A stretch of 10,024 nucleotides of DNA from Lobulomyces angularis (taxonomy: Eukaryota > Chytridiomycota > Chytridiomycetes > Lobulomycetales > Lobulomycetaceae), in assembly GCA_027604685.1 (NCBI GenBank), contig JADHYX010000119.1, positions 1 through 10,024 of the forward strand, written 5' to 3'. The notes under the pieces were generated by a model that worked only from the letters and a program-made list of their open reading frames with translations, was not told the origin of the DNA and ran no database searches. How positions within the stretch are numbered: position 1 is the stretch's first letter; each line of letters starts with the position of its first letter. The position numbers and the translations under genes were made by a program. Below are positions 1-7,268 of the stretch, piece by piece.

Positions 1-33
1 CAAAAAATAAAGTTTTTATTTTTTTCATATTAG

Positions 34-146
34 TCACTATTTTTGAAGTTTTGAAAAGTGCTAAACCTAATAATTTTATTGTAAAGGCACTATTAATTAT
101 GCTTTCTTATAATGAGAAGCTTACTGGTTTTGTTAATGTTATTTAA
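34..146 (+). CDS. Possible last exon of a gene entering from the left edge
   Basis: A frame is open from the window edge to a TAA at 144-146. A T-rich run ending in TATTAG (28-33) would make a good 3' splice site, so the exon would start at 34 in phase 1 and give about 36 residues, beginning near TIFEVLK and ending GFVNVI. A poly(A)-type AATAAA lies at 160-165, a fitting distance downstream. In DNA this AT-rich, a 48-codon open run is expected several times by chance, and I recognise no family. The call rests on the splice site, stop and AATAAA arrangement and stays tentative. Confidence 0.25.
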
Positions 147-187
147 GATGTACGTAAAAAATAAAATTTAGGGTGTGGGCAGCTTTA

Positions 188-362
188 TTATGAGTCTTGG
201 AGAGGCTGGTCTATTTCGCATATTAGAATTTCACTGGACGTGAGGTGTATGTCTGTCTCTACAAATTTACTATAATTCTCCAGTTCACCAAAATACTTAG
301 AAATTCTTTTTATTGTACTTGGATTTTTTTTTAAATTTGCCCTGCTGTAATTATTTATCCCT
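188..362 (-). CDS. Likely 3'-terminal coding exon, unknown protein
   Basis: The minus strand is open for 57 codons down to a TAA at 188-190, preceded by an acceptor-like TTGTGTTTAG (363-372). The peptide begins GINNYSRANLKK and ends EIDQPLQDS. It is rich in E, D, S, T, P and Q rather than the K/N/I/F/Y mix of translated AT-rich spacer. G+C at 190-265 is clearly higher than in the flanks. An AATAAA on the minus strand (184-189) overlaps the stop codon. There is no ATG in this exon, so upstream exons must exist if it is real. In the same frame an ATG-led stretch (about 409-374) is separated from it by one TAA, so a broken single-exon gene is the alternative. Family not recognised. Confidence 0.4.
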
Positions 363-503
363 CTAAACACAAGAATTTAGAAAAATTTGCTTATATTTAT
401 TATTTGTTTCATTTTTTATTCTTAAGGTCTAGTTATTGTAGTTGTTATTGTTTTTAAAATGGTTCATTACAGGGTTTTAGATCTGAAAAACTTTTCCTAC
501 TTT

Positions 504-1003
504 TTATTTAAAAACTGTTTTTAATTGTTCTGCGGTAACAAGTTTTTCTATCTTATTTTCTATTGAAATTTGTGACTTCCTATTTACTCCTGTCAGCAGT
601 CATTGTAAAATGAGAAAGGTATGTTTTTCTAAAGTTTTTTTTATTTTGCACTTACCTAGCATTAACAACAGCCTTCTTGTTACAAATTTAAAGGTTTATT
701 TGCTGAGTAATGTTTATAGTTACTTTCTGTAAAAAAAAAAACATCACATTTCTCTGTTCAAGTACTTCTTTCCCATCCCCGCTAACTTTTAATGAGTTAA
801 GAATTTTGTCATTTAGTGTTCAACAACGTTAACTTAAACAGCTTCTTCCAATACAATATGTATATAGAGGATATAAAACTAAAACTTTTTTGATTATCAA
901 TTTTGTTTTAACTCTTAATTTTAGGAAATGTTTTACCTGCTGATTCAAGTTTTATAGACAGTTTGATACATAAAAAATTATTAACCAACAATAGGTTTCT
1001 CAT
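504..1003 (-). CDS. Speculative small multi-exon gene (about 81 residues)
   Basis: A phase-compatible minus-strand chain can be built. Exons: 1003-937 (ATG; peptide MRNLLLVNNFLCIKLSIKLE), 878-834 (VLYPLYTYCIGRSCL), 785-748 (SGDGKEVLEQRN), 675-656 and 579-504 (KSQISIENKIEKL, ending at TAA 504-506). Introns would be 58, 48, 72, 76 nt, close to the sizes in the certain genes, and one donor is a perfect G|GTAAGT (656|655-650). Against it: a strong T11-ACAG acceptor at 727-741 is skipped, the exons are very short, and many alternatives were tried before this chain, so overfitting is a real risk. The N-terminus would look like a mitochondrial presequence. No family recognised. It could also be joined to the exon at 188-362. 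Confidence 0.2.
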
Positions 1004-1948
1004 ATCAAGTTAATAATAAAACTTTGGTAGGAAAGTCACTAGTTAATTGAGTAAGTAATTTTTGGCCGACTTCAATGTAAACTGATAATAAAAGTGTACT
1101 CGTTCAAACCACAAAACAAACTTCTAAAATTCGGTAATGGATATCAATGTAAATATAAGGTTTATACCATGACGTGTTATAGACCAACAATTTGCTGTGT
1201 TCACATTTTCCATTTTTCAAAAAAAAGAAACTGAATTGGTTAATCTACTACTTTTTGAATAAATGAGTAATTTCATGGTTATTGGTCGAAATATAACTGC
1301 ATTGAAATTTTTAAAAAGTGCTTTGGATGCTAAATTTACTTACAACTTTGATTTATAATTTATTTGCTGATGCTGCTTTATTGAATTTTAGCTGTAACTG
1401 ATGCTGCTTTATTGATTTTTAAACTGTAACTGATGCTGCTTTATTGATTTTTAAACTGTAACTGATTCTGTAGTTAAAATATTCGATATTTCAAAAGAAG
1501 AGAGTTGAAGTGATTGATAGGGTAAACAATTAACTTTTGAGTATCCAAAAAGTGAATTATAAAGCTGTTTCATAAGATGGAATCCTAAATTCTCAAACTT
1601 ATATCAGTATATTGCCAAAAATTGTTCAAAATATACATTAAAGGTTTGCAGAATTTCCAATGAAGTCACATGTATAATGGTTTTTATTCTTTTAATGGAT
1701 CTTTATTAATTTTGCTTTTGCTAATGCATATTCTTAAACGTTTAATACACATTTTTCCAATATTTACCTAATTTTTTAATTCTTTACATTTGTATTCAAT
1801 TTCAAATTTTTTTCCCTCATTTTTAAGTTTCATATTTGAAAAGCAACATTTTAGGACAAGTATATCATAGCTATTATTAATATAAAAATAGGTGATTTAT
1901 ATACCACAATACGTAATTTATTTTTTATCAGCTGCATAAAATTAGAAG
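1004..1948. other. AT-rich stretch without a confident gene
   Basis: This stretch carries the tandem repeat at 1369-1463 and otherwise AT-rich sequence. One plus-strand frame (codons starting at 1137) shows open runs at 1173-1259, 1263-1355 and 1563-1706, broken by stops at 1170, 1260, 1356, 1506, 1515, 1518 and 1560. Such runs are near chance expectation at this base composition. I see no tRNA, rRNA or mobile element. The last few hundred bases should hold the promoter of the gene starting at 1949; no defined element is visible. Confidence 0.5.
1369..1463. repeat. Three-copy 31-32 bp tandem repeat
   Basis: Three head-to-tail copies of a unit beginning GATGCTGCTTTATTGA and ending CTGTAACT lie at 1369-1399 (31 nt), 1400-1431 (32) and 1432-1463 (32). 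Copies two and three appear identical; copy one has a few changes and one base fewer. A partial, diverged fourth copy (GATTCTGTAG) follows at 1464-1473. The unit length is not a multiple of three, so the array is not an in-frame protein repeat. On the minus strand each unit carries AATAAAGCAGCATCAG. The near identity suggests recent duplication. Confidence 0.85.
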
Positions 1949-2352
1949 ATGGTTCGAAAATCAAAACTTGTAAAAATTTCCATGTTTTCAATTCTACTGT
2001 TATCAATTTTACTGCTTATCTCTATTTATCTGATCAAATTAACGCCAAATTATCAGTTTCAATACAACAAAATAAAAAAAAGTTGTATACTGGACAGAAA
2101 TCTCATTAATGATGATTATTGTGATTGCGAAGATGGGTCTGATGAACCAGGTAAAGTTTCTATTTTTCTTCTTTTCCATCACTAAGTAGCGATGAATTAT
2201 ATTACAAAGACACCTCCGCTTGTTTAAACGGAAAATTCTTTTGCAGCAGAATTATTAACGGTGTGCTCGTAAAAGAGAGTTTTATACCAAGTGGATGGGT
2301 TCAAGATGGCGTAAAAGACTGTTTGAATGGTGAAGACGAAGATTTCGCATAA
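1949..2352 (+). CDS. Signal-anchored protein with glucosidase II beta-like LDLa domain
   Basis: ATG at 1949; exon 1 is 1949-2150 and exon 2 starts at 2210 after a 59-nt intron (GTAAAG to ACAAAG), frame closing at TAA 2350-2352, 114 residues. Residues 1-8 are basic (MVRKSKLV), followed by a hydrophobic segment at about 12-29, so a type II signal anchor with the rest in the ER lumen or outside. Then come CILDRNLINDDYCDCEDGSDEP, in which DDYCDC and DGSDEP are hallmarks of the glucosidase II beta N-terminal (PRKCSH-like) domain, and TSACLNGKFFC with WVQDGVKDCLNGEDE, matching the second LDLa-like module although one cysteine is replaced (KDC instead of CDC). Glucosidase II beta itself is about 500 residues with coiled-coil and MRH domains; none of these is seen. 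Glucosidase function is therefore not implied. Coding-like sequence seems to continue past the stop (see 2343-2898). Confidence 0.65.
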
Positions 2353-2898
2353 GCGACCCATTACGGGAAGATTTTTCAATGGTTTTGTGGAGTGAAGATT
2401 TGGAATTTTGTACACCAATAGACTACTGATGGATCTTATTTACTTGTAGAGCCCAAGCAGAAAAAACTTTATGCAAGTGGTATTTTTTTTTTTTATTATG
2501 GCAAACTCAAAAGCATTATTTTTTCCAGGATATAGAAATCCATTCAATGATTTCAATTTTTACTATAATTTAGAAAATTGTGTTAAATTGGCGTAATGTT
2601 TTATACCACAATGTCGATTTATCAGCTACTAATAACTTTTAACAGCCTTTTAAACTCTAAACTGAATTAATAATTATTTTTACGAAATTTGATTGATGAA
2701 TTAAATAGCGTGTAAGTTATCAATTCTAATTAATAAATCCAGCAAATTGAAGTTTTTGAAGTACCATTTAATGCAATTCTCCCTTTGGATTTCTATCTTT
2801 TGAGTCACAGATGTGGTTACAGAATATATCCAATTTTAGTCTATATTGTTTATAAATTTTTTTCCATCGCATCACATATAAGTTTGGATAATAAATAA
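2343..2898 (+). pseudogene. Probable broken continuation of the 1949 gene
   Basis: Just past GEDED the frame of exon 2 hits TAA (2350), but the -1 frame is open from 2343 to 2426 and reads like protein (RISDPLREDFSMVLWSEDLE, then FCTPIDY). One base later (skipping T2427) the original frame resumes with DGSYLLVEPKQKKLYASG up to 2479. There a 49-nt intron (2480-2528, GTATTT to TTCCAG) leads to YRNPFNDFNFYYNLENCVKL (2529-2592). A 53-nt intron (2593-2645) with a CTACTAAT branch-like site follows, then an exon broken by TAATAA (2668-2673), then a 51-codon open run 2743-2895 (QIEVFEVPFNAILPLDFYLL and on) ending at TAA 2896-2898, overlapped by AATAAA signals. G+C is raised at 2320-2470. It may be a decaying gene, or an intact one with sequence errors. 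The splice chain after 2592 is uncertain, and an intron from 2582 to 2742 would avoid the stops. Protein family not recognised. Confidence 0.35.
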
Positions 2899-2940
2899 AA
2901 TCTACAATAAAAATTTTATTTATTTTATTTTATTTATTAA
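2890..2940. terminator. Back-to-back poly(A) signals between convergent genes
   Basis: The plus strand has AATAAA at 2890-2895, 2894-2899 and 2906-2911. Repeated TTTATT (AATAAA on the minus strand) follows at about 2915-2940. The first set sits at the possible end of the plus-strand gene; the second lies about 105-130 bp beyond the SCO1 stop (3046). The element type is inferred from sequence only. Confidence 0.45.
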
Positions 2941-3045
2941 ACATCCTTTTTTTTTTTTTAATTAATGTATCAAACAATGCAACATGCTACACTGGTAGCA
3001 TTTTTTAATACGAATTATAATGTTATTTACTCTAAAATCTATTCC

Positions 3046-4172
3046 CTATGGCTTCGTTTTTGCAATTTCCAAATTTCTTTTTCTCATAACTTCTAAAACC
3101 TTTTCTGTAACTGACTCAGCAGTTTCCTGTCTGCCGAAATGTGTTACATATTGGCCATCAGGATCAATTAAGTAAAAGAAAATAGAGTGATCCACCAAAT
3201 AATCAGCATCATCATCATCCAAAGACCTAGGTGGAGCGCTATAATACATTCTATATGCTCTCGCCACTCTTTTAATTTGTTGATGTGTACCTGTTAAACC
3301 AATAAACTTGGGATGAAAATCTTAAGTTACAAATTATTATGCTATCAAATATTTCGACTAGTTACCTCGCAAATACTCTTTTATTGATTTTATAGAATCT
3401 CTTTTTGGATCACAAGAAACAAAAAGCGTCGTTAAAGGATCCTTTCCAAATTCATCGGATTTTGCATCTAAAAAAAAGGAAAATTAAAAAAACTGTAGAA
3501 TTGAAAACGTGTAAAAGTTTAATTAACTTTAAAATAAAAATAGCAGTACCGATTGCGTTAACAACTTTTGCCATTTTTTCAAGTTCTTCTGGACACACAT
3601 CAGGACAAAAAGTGTAACCAAAATAAATTAAAGTAAACTTTCCACGAAAATCCATATCAGTTACTGGTTTACCATTTAAATCTACCAAACTAAATGGACC
3701 TCCAACCAATGGTTTCCCTTCCTAGTTGTAAATTTTAAACATTTTGTCAGTAAAATTATAGATATTATTTTTATTAGTAATATTTTTTAACATTAATTAA
3801 ACATAATGATTTTATATGTAAAGAAATATTTTTAAAAATTACTTTAAAAAAAAATTAAATTTACCCCTTCATCTACAACTTTCTTTCTTTCATTGACCCT
3901 CTGTTTTTCAAAATGAAAAATTCCAAATAAAGCTGCCCCACTAATTAATACTGCAGCAATACTTCTAATTAAACGCTTATGAATAAATTAGGTTAAAAAA
4001 AAATATGAAATTTTTTATTTTCCAATACTTTTGAATCTTTTTCTTTTTCATTGGGATCTAACGTAGAATATGATCGAAGTGAAATATTATTTATTTTAGA
4101 TGAATTAAAAATCGGTAATTGAATTGTCCTGCTTAAATTGTTGTTCTTGAAGAATCTTAAGTATTTCATCAT
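3046..4172 (-). CDS. SCO1: SCO1/SenC mitochondrial copper chaperone
   Basis: Five exons: 4172-4029, 3975-3865, 3721-3550, 3467-3366, 3320-3046 (TAG 3046-3048); introns 53, 143, 82 and 45 nt, phases 0, 0, 1, 1 all consistent; 267 residues, near the usual size. SCO proteins deliver copper to the CuA site of cytochrome c oxidase subunit 2 at the inner membrane. Residues 1-48 are basic, serine-rich and lack acidic residues until the end, as expected of a presequence. A membrane segment lies at about 53-70. A thioredoxin-like domain facing the intermembrane space follows, with [13 protein letters not shown]; the CxxxC copper ligands are Cys124 and Cys128. The third ligand is His221 in [24 protein letters not shown] (about 160) and TGTHQQI (about 186-192) are also family-typical. 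All ligands are present, so it should be functional. Two consecutive ATGs open the frame; I took the outer one (4172). Confidence 0.95.
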
Positions 4173-4205
4173 GATATTTTTTTTTTTTTACAGAATTAAA
4201 AAAAA
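4173..4205. promoter_or_regulatory. 33-bp divergent promoter gap, SCO1/EAPP
   Basis: Only 33 bp separate the SCO1 start codon (4172, minus) from the EAPP start (4206, plus). The gap is a T13 run, ACAGAATT and an A run. Both transcripts must either start inside it or inside the partner's 5' region. The T-run plus ACAG also looks like a 3' splice site on the plus strand, so a 5'-UTR intron for the EAPP gene, reaching back over SCO1, cannot be excluded. Confidence 0.5.
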
Positions 4206-5025
4206 ATGATTAAAAATAACAAATATAAGTTTGAATTTAGTTCAGAAATATCAGATGGTGACAGCTACAGTAGTGCAGACCTGTATAGTGAAAATGAAAC
4301 TGATTCGGATTGCGTTGAATTGTCTGATAGTAGTGAGGAGGAATTGGATGCTAAGTTGTCACTGCAAAAAACTGAAAAACTCTACAATTCTCAAGTTGAT
4401 AAAGAAAATGAAACTTGGTTGATTAATAAACTTAAAGGTTCGCAAAAATACAATGATGCATTACTTTTACAAAAAGAACTTTGATTTATACTAACATCAC
4501 AAATTTAAAGTTAAAAAAAGATAGCTTGTTTTTTAATGAAATTTATATATTTTTAAGGGCATTGCAATATTTCTGGTTCAAAATCTTCAGAAAAAAAGTC
4601 GATTAGCTCTCAAAAAGAAACTTCAGCAACACATCAATCAGACGCTCAACTGTGTTGTCCAAAATGCTTTGTAACGCTGTGTTTGGATTGTCAACAGTAA
4701 TTTTATTGTTTATTTTATGAAACTTATTAATTATTTTTTCAAAATTTTTTTTTCCGTTTGATTTATTAAAAAAAAAAAAAAAAAAAAAAGGCATGAAATT
4801 TATAAAAATCAATTTAGAGCAATGTTTGTAGAAAATTGTTTAATTAAAGAGGATGAAATTTTAAAAAAAAAAAAAACTGATAATAAAAAAATTTCAATTA
4901 GAACTTTTGAAGATGCTGAAGAGTTTGAAATTTATAAACCAGTAGTTTGTGAAAATTGTGAATTAGAGGTAGCTGTATATGATAAAGATGAAATTTATCA
5001 TTTTTTTAATGTTTTGGCAGCTTAA
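4206..5025 (+). CDS. EAPP: EAPP-like (E2F-associated phosphoprotein) zinc-ribbon protein
   Basis: Exons 4206-4437, 4558-4696 and 4791-5025; introns 120 and 94 nt, phases 1 and 2 consistent; 201 residues. Residues 1-50 are acidic and serine-rich (SEISDGDSYSSADLYSENE), a likely phosphorylated, disordered tail. LYNSQVDKENETWL (about 59-72) corresponds to the family's short motif around a tryptophan. The conserved C-terminal domain follows: CCPKC (110-114), LCLDC (118-122), QHEIYKNQFRAMFVENC (124-140), then KPVVCENCELEVAVYDKDE (173-191) and YHFFNVLAA to the end. The cysteine pairs 111/114, 119/122 and 177/180 would bind zinc. In animals EAPP binds E2F factors and is nuclear; in this organism the partner is unknown. 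An in-frame A14 tract (4863-4876) encodes Lys149-152. The intron 1 donor GTTCGC is weak, and intron 2 ends in A22-G. It could be called an Eapp_C-family protein without assuming E2F binding. Confidence 0.85.
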
Positions 5026-5216
5026 TCATTGTCTTAAAAAAATATCTCACTGTGCATTTAAAATGATAATTTAAAATTAAAAATTAAAAATATAGATCCG
5101 AAATTATACCAAAGATGTCCTCTAAACTTTATTAATGTCAATTTTTTTTCTAATCTCATAAATAGTTTTAAATAGTTAAATTAAAAATTATAAATAAATC
5201 ATTAATGAATGTATTT
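5026..5216. terminator. Convergent 3' region of EAPP and the SET gene
   Basis: Between the two stop codons lie 191 bp of AT-rich sequence. TTTATT at 5128-5133 (AATAAA on the minus strand, followed by G) is a candidate poly(A) signal for the SET gene, about 85 bp past its stop. AATAAA in TAAATAAATC (near 5192-5199) is a plus-strand candidate for EAPP, which would make the two 3' UTRs overlap. No gene seen. Confidence 0.4.
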
Positions 5217-7268
5217 TCAACTATAGTTATCCAATAACTTCAACCAAATACTTTTTTCACAGGTTCTAAGTATAATGCTATATTTCAACTTCAACTCATT
5301 ATCACTTAAATTTTTCTTACACTTCTGAAATTTAAATTGTTAAAAAAAAAAAATTTTTTTATTTCTGTATTCTCACCAGTTCATTTAACTTTTTCAAATC
5401 TTCTGCTTCGCAAATATGGTTCAAAAAGCTCAACTTAAATTCAGCAAATAGTTTAAAAAAAATTTTAAATTTTTGGGACCATGGCGAAATTGTTGAATAA
5501 ATGAAACTCATCTCGTTATTCACTTTAGAATCATCCTCTGCTGTGCTCGCAACTAACCAATTTCCAAAACTAAAAATGCCATGCTGCTCATTTAACTTTC
5601 TATTCAATAACATCTCTGATATCCATTTTTTCCCAACCTCCGAATCATTTTGCACGATTCTCAGAAACTTTTTTGGTGCGAAGCAAAATGCGACTATTGT
5701 TAACAAGTCACAATCAATGAACCCTTTCCCATTTATAGTTAAGTCAGAAGGATTAATCATTTCATTAACTTCTTCATCTGTATCATCACCCGAGTCTTCT
5801 TCATCCGAATCTTCCTCGCAGGAAATAAATTCTTCTGCGCTATTATCCAATTCATCATCCAATGTTTCTTCATCAACCCAATCTTCCTCCTCAGGATCCT
5901 CAAGAGAAGCTTCGATATTATGAATAACTCTTCTAAATCTAAAAAAAAAAAAAAATTATATACATTTTTAATATAAATAATATGATACACAAATATCACC
6001 TTCTCCACAATTTTATTCTATTGTGAAATAAATCTATATCAAAAACGCCCAATTCTTTTTCTTTAAAAACGAAATCTGCAAATTCTTTAACACTAAAACT
6101 AACGCAATTAAACGGGTTGTCATCTTGCAAAAATCCATATCTTGTTAATAACAAATTATTTGGTAATTTTCCGAAGGTATTGAAAATTTCGGAATCTTTT
6201 TCTACCACTTTCTGGGTTACTATATGCAAGTACTGTTCTTCATTATCAACGTCTGTAGTTTCATTCTCACTAAATAAATCATCGAACACATGCTTTTCTT
6301 CTTCTTTGTATTTTTTTAAATTTTTTTTTGAATTGTATGTTGATAATAAAGGTTCACCGTATAGCTCTGAAACAATACTTTGTCGCAACTCTACTTCTTC
6401 TGGTACCGGTGGATCATCACAATTACAAAAAATGTCCCCACACCTAAGGCATATATCGTCATCATTTTCCATATGAATGTGCTCGCCGTTAGAATTGTGA
6501 TTGAACAAGTCAGCAAAAGGTACCATCGCATCTGCGTATTTTGAGATAAAGGATAAATCAAGAATAAATTTAAAAAAAATATACCTTGATGAAAATCGTC
6601 TACATGAAAAGCTCTACTTCGAATCAAGGTGTGCGATCTAAAAAATAGCTCACTATAAATTTCTTTATCGCTACTAGTAAAAGCTAATGGATTTTTTACA
6701 ATTATATCATAGAGTGTTTCAAAATCAGCCCACAAATACTTTTTATAATTCTCTAAGTTGCTCCCTAATCCTGTACCTCTCAATTCTAATTGTTCAGTTG
6801 CTGACCAAGTAAAAGGTAATGGTTCATATAATGGAAGCGACATTAAATAATGCTTCCAAGGAGAGTCATTTATGCGTAACAACTCAAACATGAGAGCTAG
6901 TGTTAATGCAAGAGTACCTTCTAATTCATTTTCTTCTATTATGTCACAAACTGCTGTAGTTTTTCGTGATATAATGGCTTGCTTGTTAATTTTACCTGTA
7001 AAAGTTGACATGAAAAATGTTAATTAAACAGAGAAATAAATTTAACGTTTTTACCTAGTACAACGTTTTTATTTATTTTAGCATCTTTAGAGAAAACGCC
7101 AAAACCCCCTAGACTTGATTCTATTATTAAAAAAACTCTGGTTAATATATTTTTAATTGTATACATTTTAAAGATTTTATGTCTACCTTTTATTGATATT
7201 AAATTTGCATCATAAGTAATATCATGCTCTTTAAAAAATTTTTTTAAGTTATGTAGTTTTGTTATCAT
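5217..7268 (-). CDS. SET-domain protein lysine methyltransferase (RKM/EFM1/SETD6 group)
   Basis: Six exons: 7268-7187, 7120-7055, 6995-6585, 6531-6000, 5938-5377, 5324-5217 (TGA 5217-5219); introns 66, 59, 53, 61, 52 nt, phases all consistent; 586 residues. It should transfer methyl from S-adenosylmethionine to lysine of ribosomal or translation proteins; which substrate is not readable here. SET start: GGFGVFSKDAKINKNVVLGK (32-51). The iSET region follows. The core is AMVPFADLFNHNSNG (188-202, NH at 197-198), IFNTFGKLPNN (from 302) and LLTRYGF (314-320). After it come a long acidic stretch (about 376-430) and a C-terminal substrate-binding-type domain whose last exon, KCKKNLSDNELKLKYSIILR and on, ends near residue 586. 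Odd points: a cysteine cluster CLRCGDIFCNC (214-224) inside the SET core, and Phe306 where relatives have the NTYG tyrosine. The start is the ATG at 7268; the upstream TTG is not used. Exon 5 has two possible acceptors 6 nt apart (5938 or 5932). Confidence 0.9.

Noticed and set aside
619..711. Plus-strand donor AAAG|GTATGT and acceptor AACAACAG that would join ATGAGAAAG to a short open stretch ending at a TAA (709-711)
   Set aside because: It would encode only about 15 residues, and the same interval has an equally good donor on the other strand; looks like coincidence in AT-rich DNA.
1137..1709. Plus-strand frame with open runs of 29, 31 and 48 codons separated by stops, faintly like a decayed coding region
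   Set aside because: At this A+T content several open runs of about 48 codons are expected by chance in 2 kb, base composition is not raised, and no motif is recognisable.
2224..2418. Minus-strand open frame opposite the LDLa-like gene
   Set aside because: The plus strand carries the cysteine-rich domain; this frame shows no motif and overlaps it completely.
2347..2420. GC-AG intron that would bypass the TAA at 2350
   Set aside because: The donor GCATAA is not a good GC-type donor, the segment is G+C-rich unlike every other intron here, and it reads as protein in the -1 frame.
3405..3617. Plus-strand open frame across SCO1 exons 3-4 and intron 3
   Set aside because: Antisense to SCO1 including its CxxxC motif; lysine-rich composition is typical of AT-rich shadow frames.
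4231..4422. Second plus-strand frame overlapping EAPP exon 1
   Set aside because: Shifted reading of the acidic tail; the conserved downstream exons join only to the frame starting at 4206.
5501..5923. 140-codon open frame on the plus strand, serine-rich
   Set aside because: It is antisense to the acidic and C-terminal coding part of the SET gene. Its serine runs are simply the complement of GAA/GAT-rich codons.
6117..6476. 119-codon open frame on the plus strand
   Set aside because: Antisense to SET exon 4, which carries recognisable NH, NTFG and RYGF motifs.
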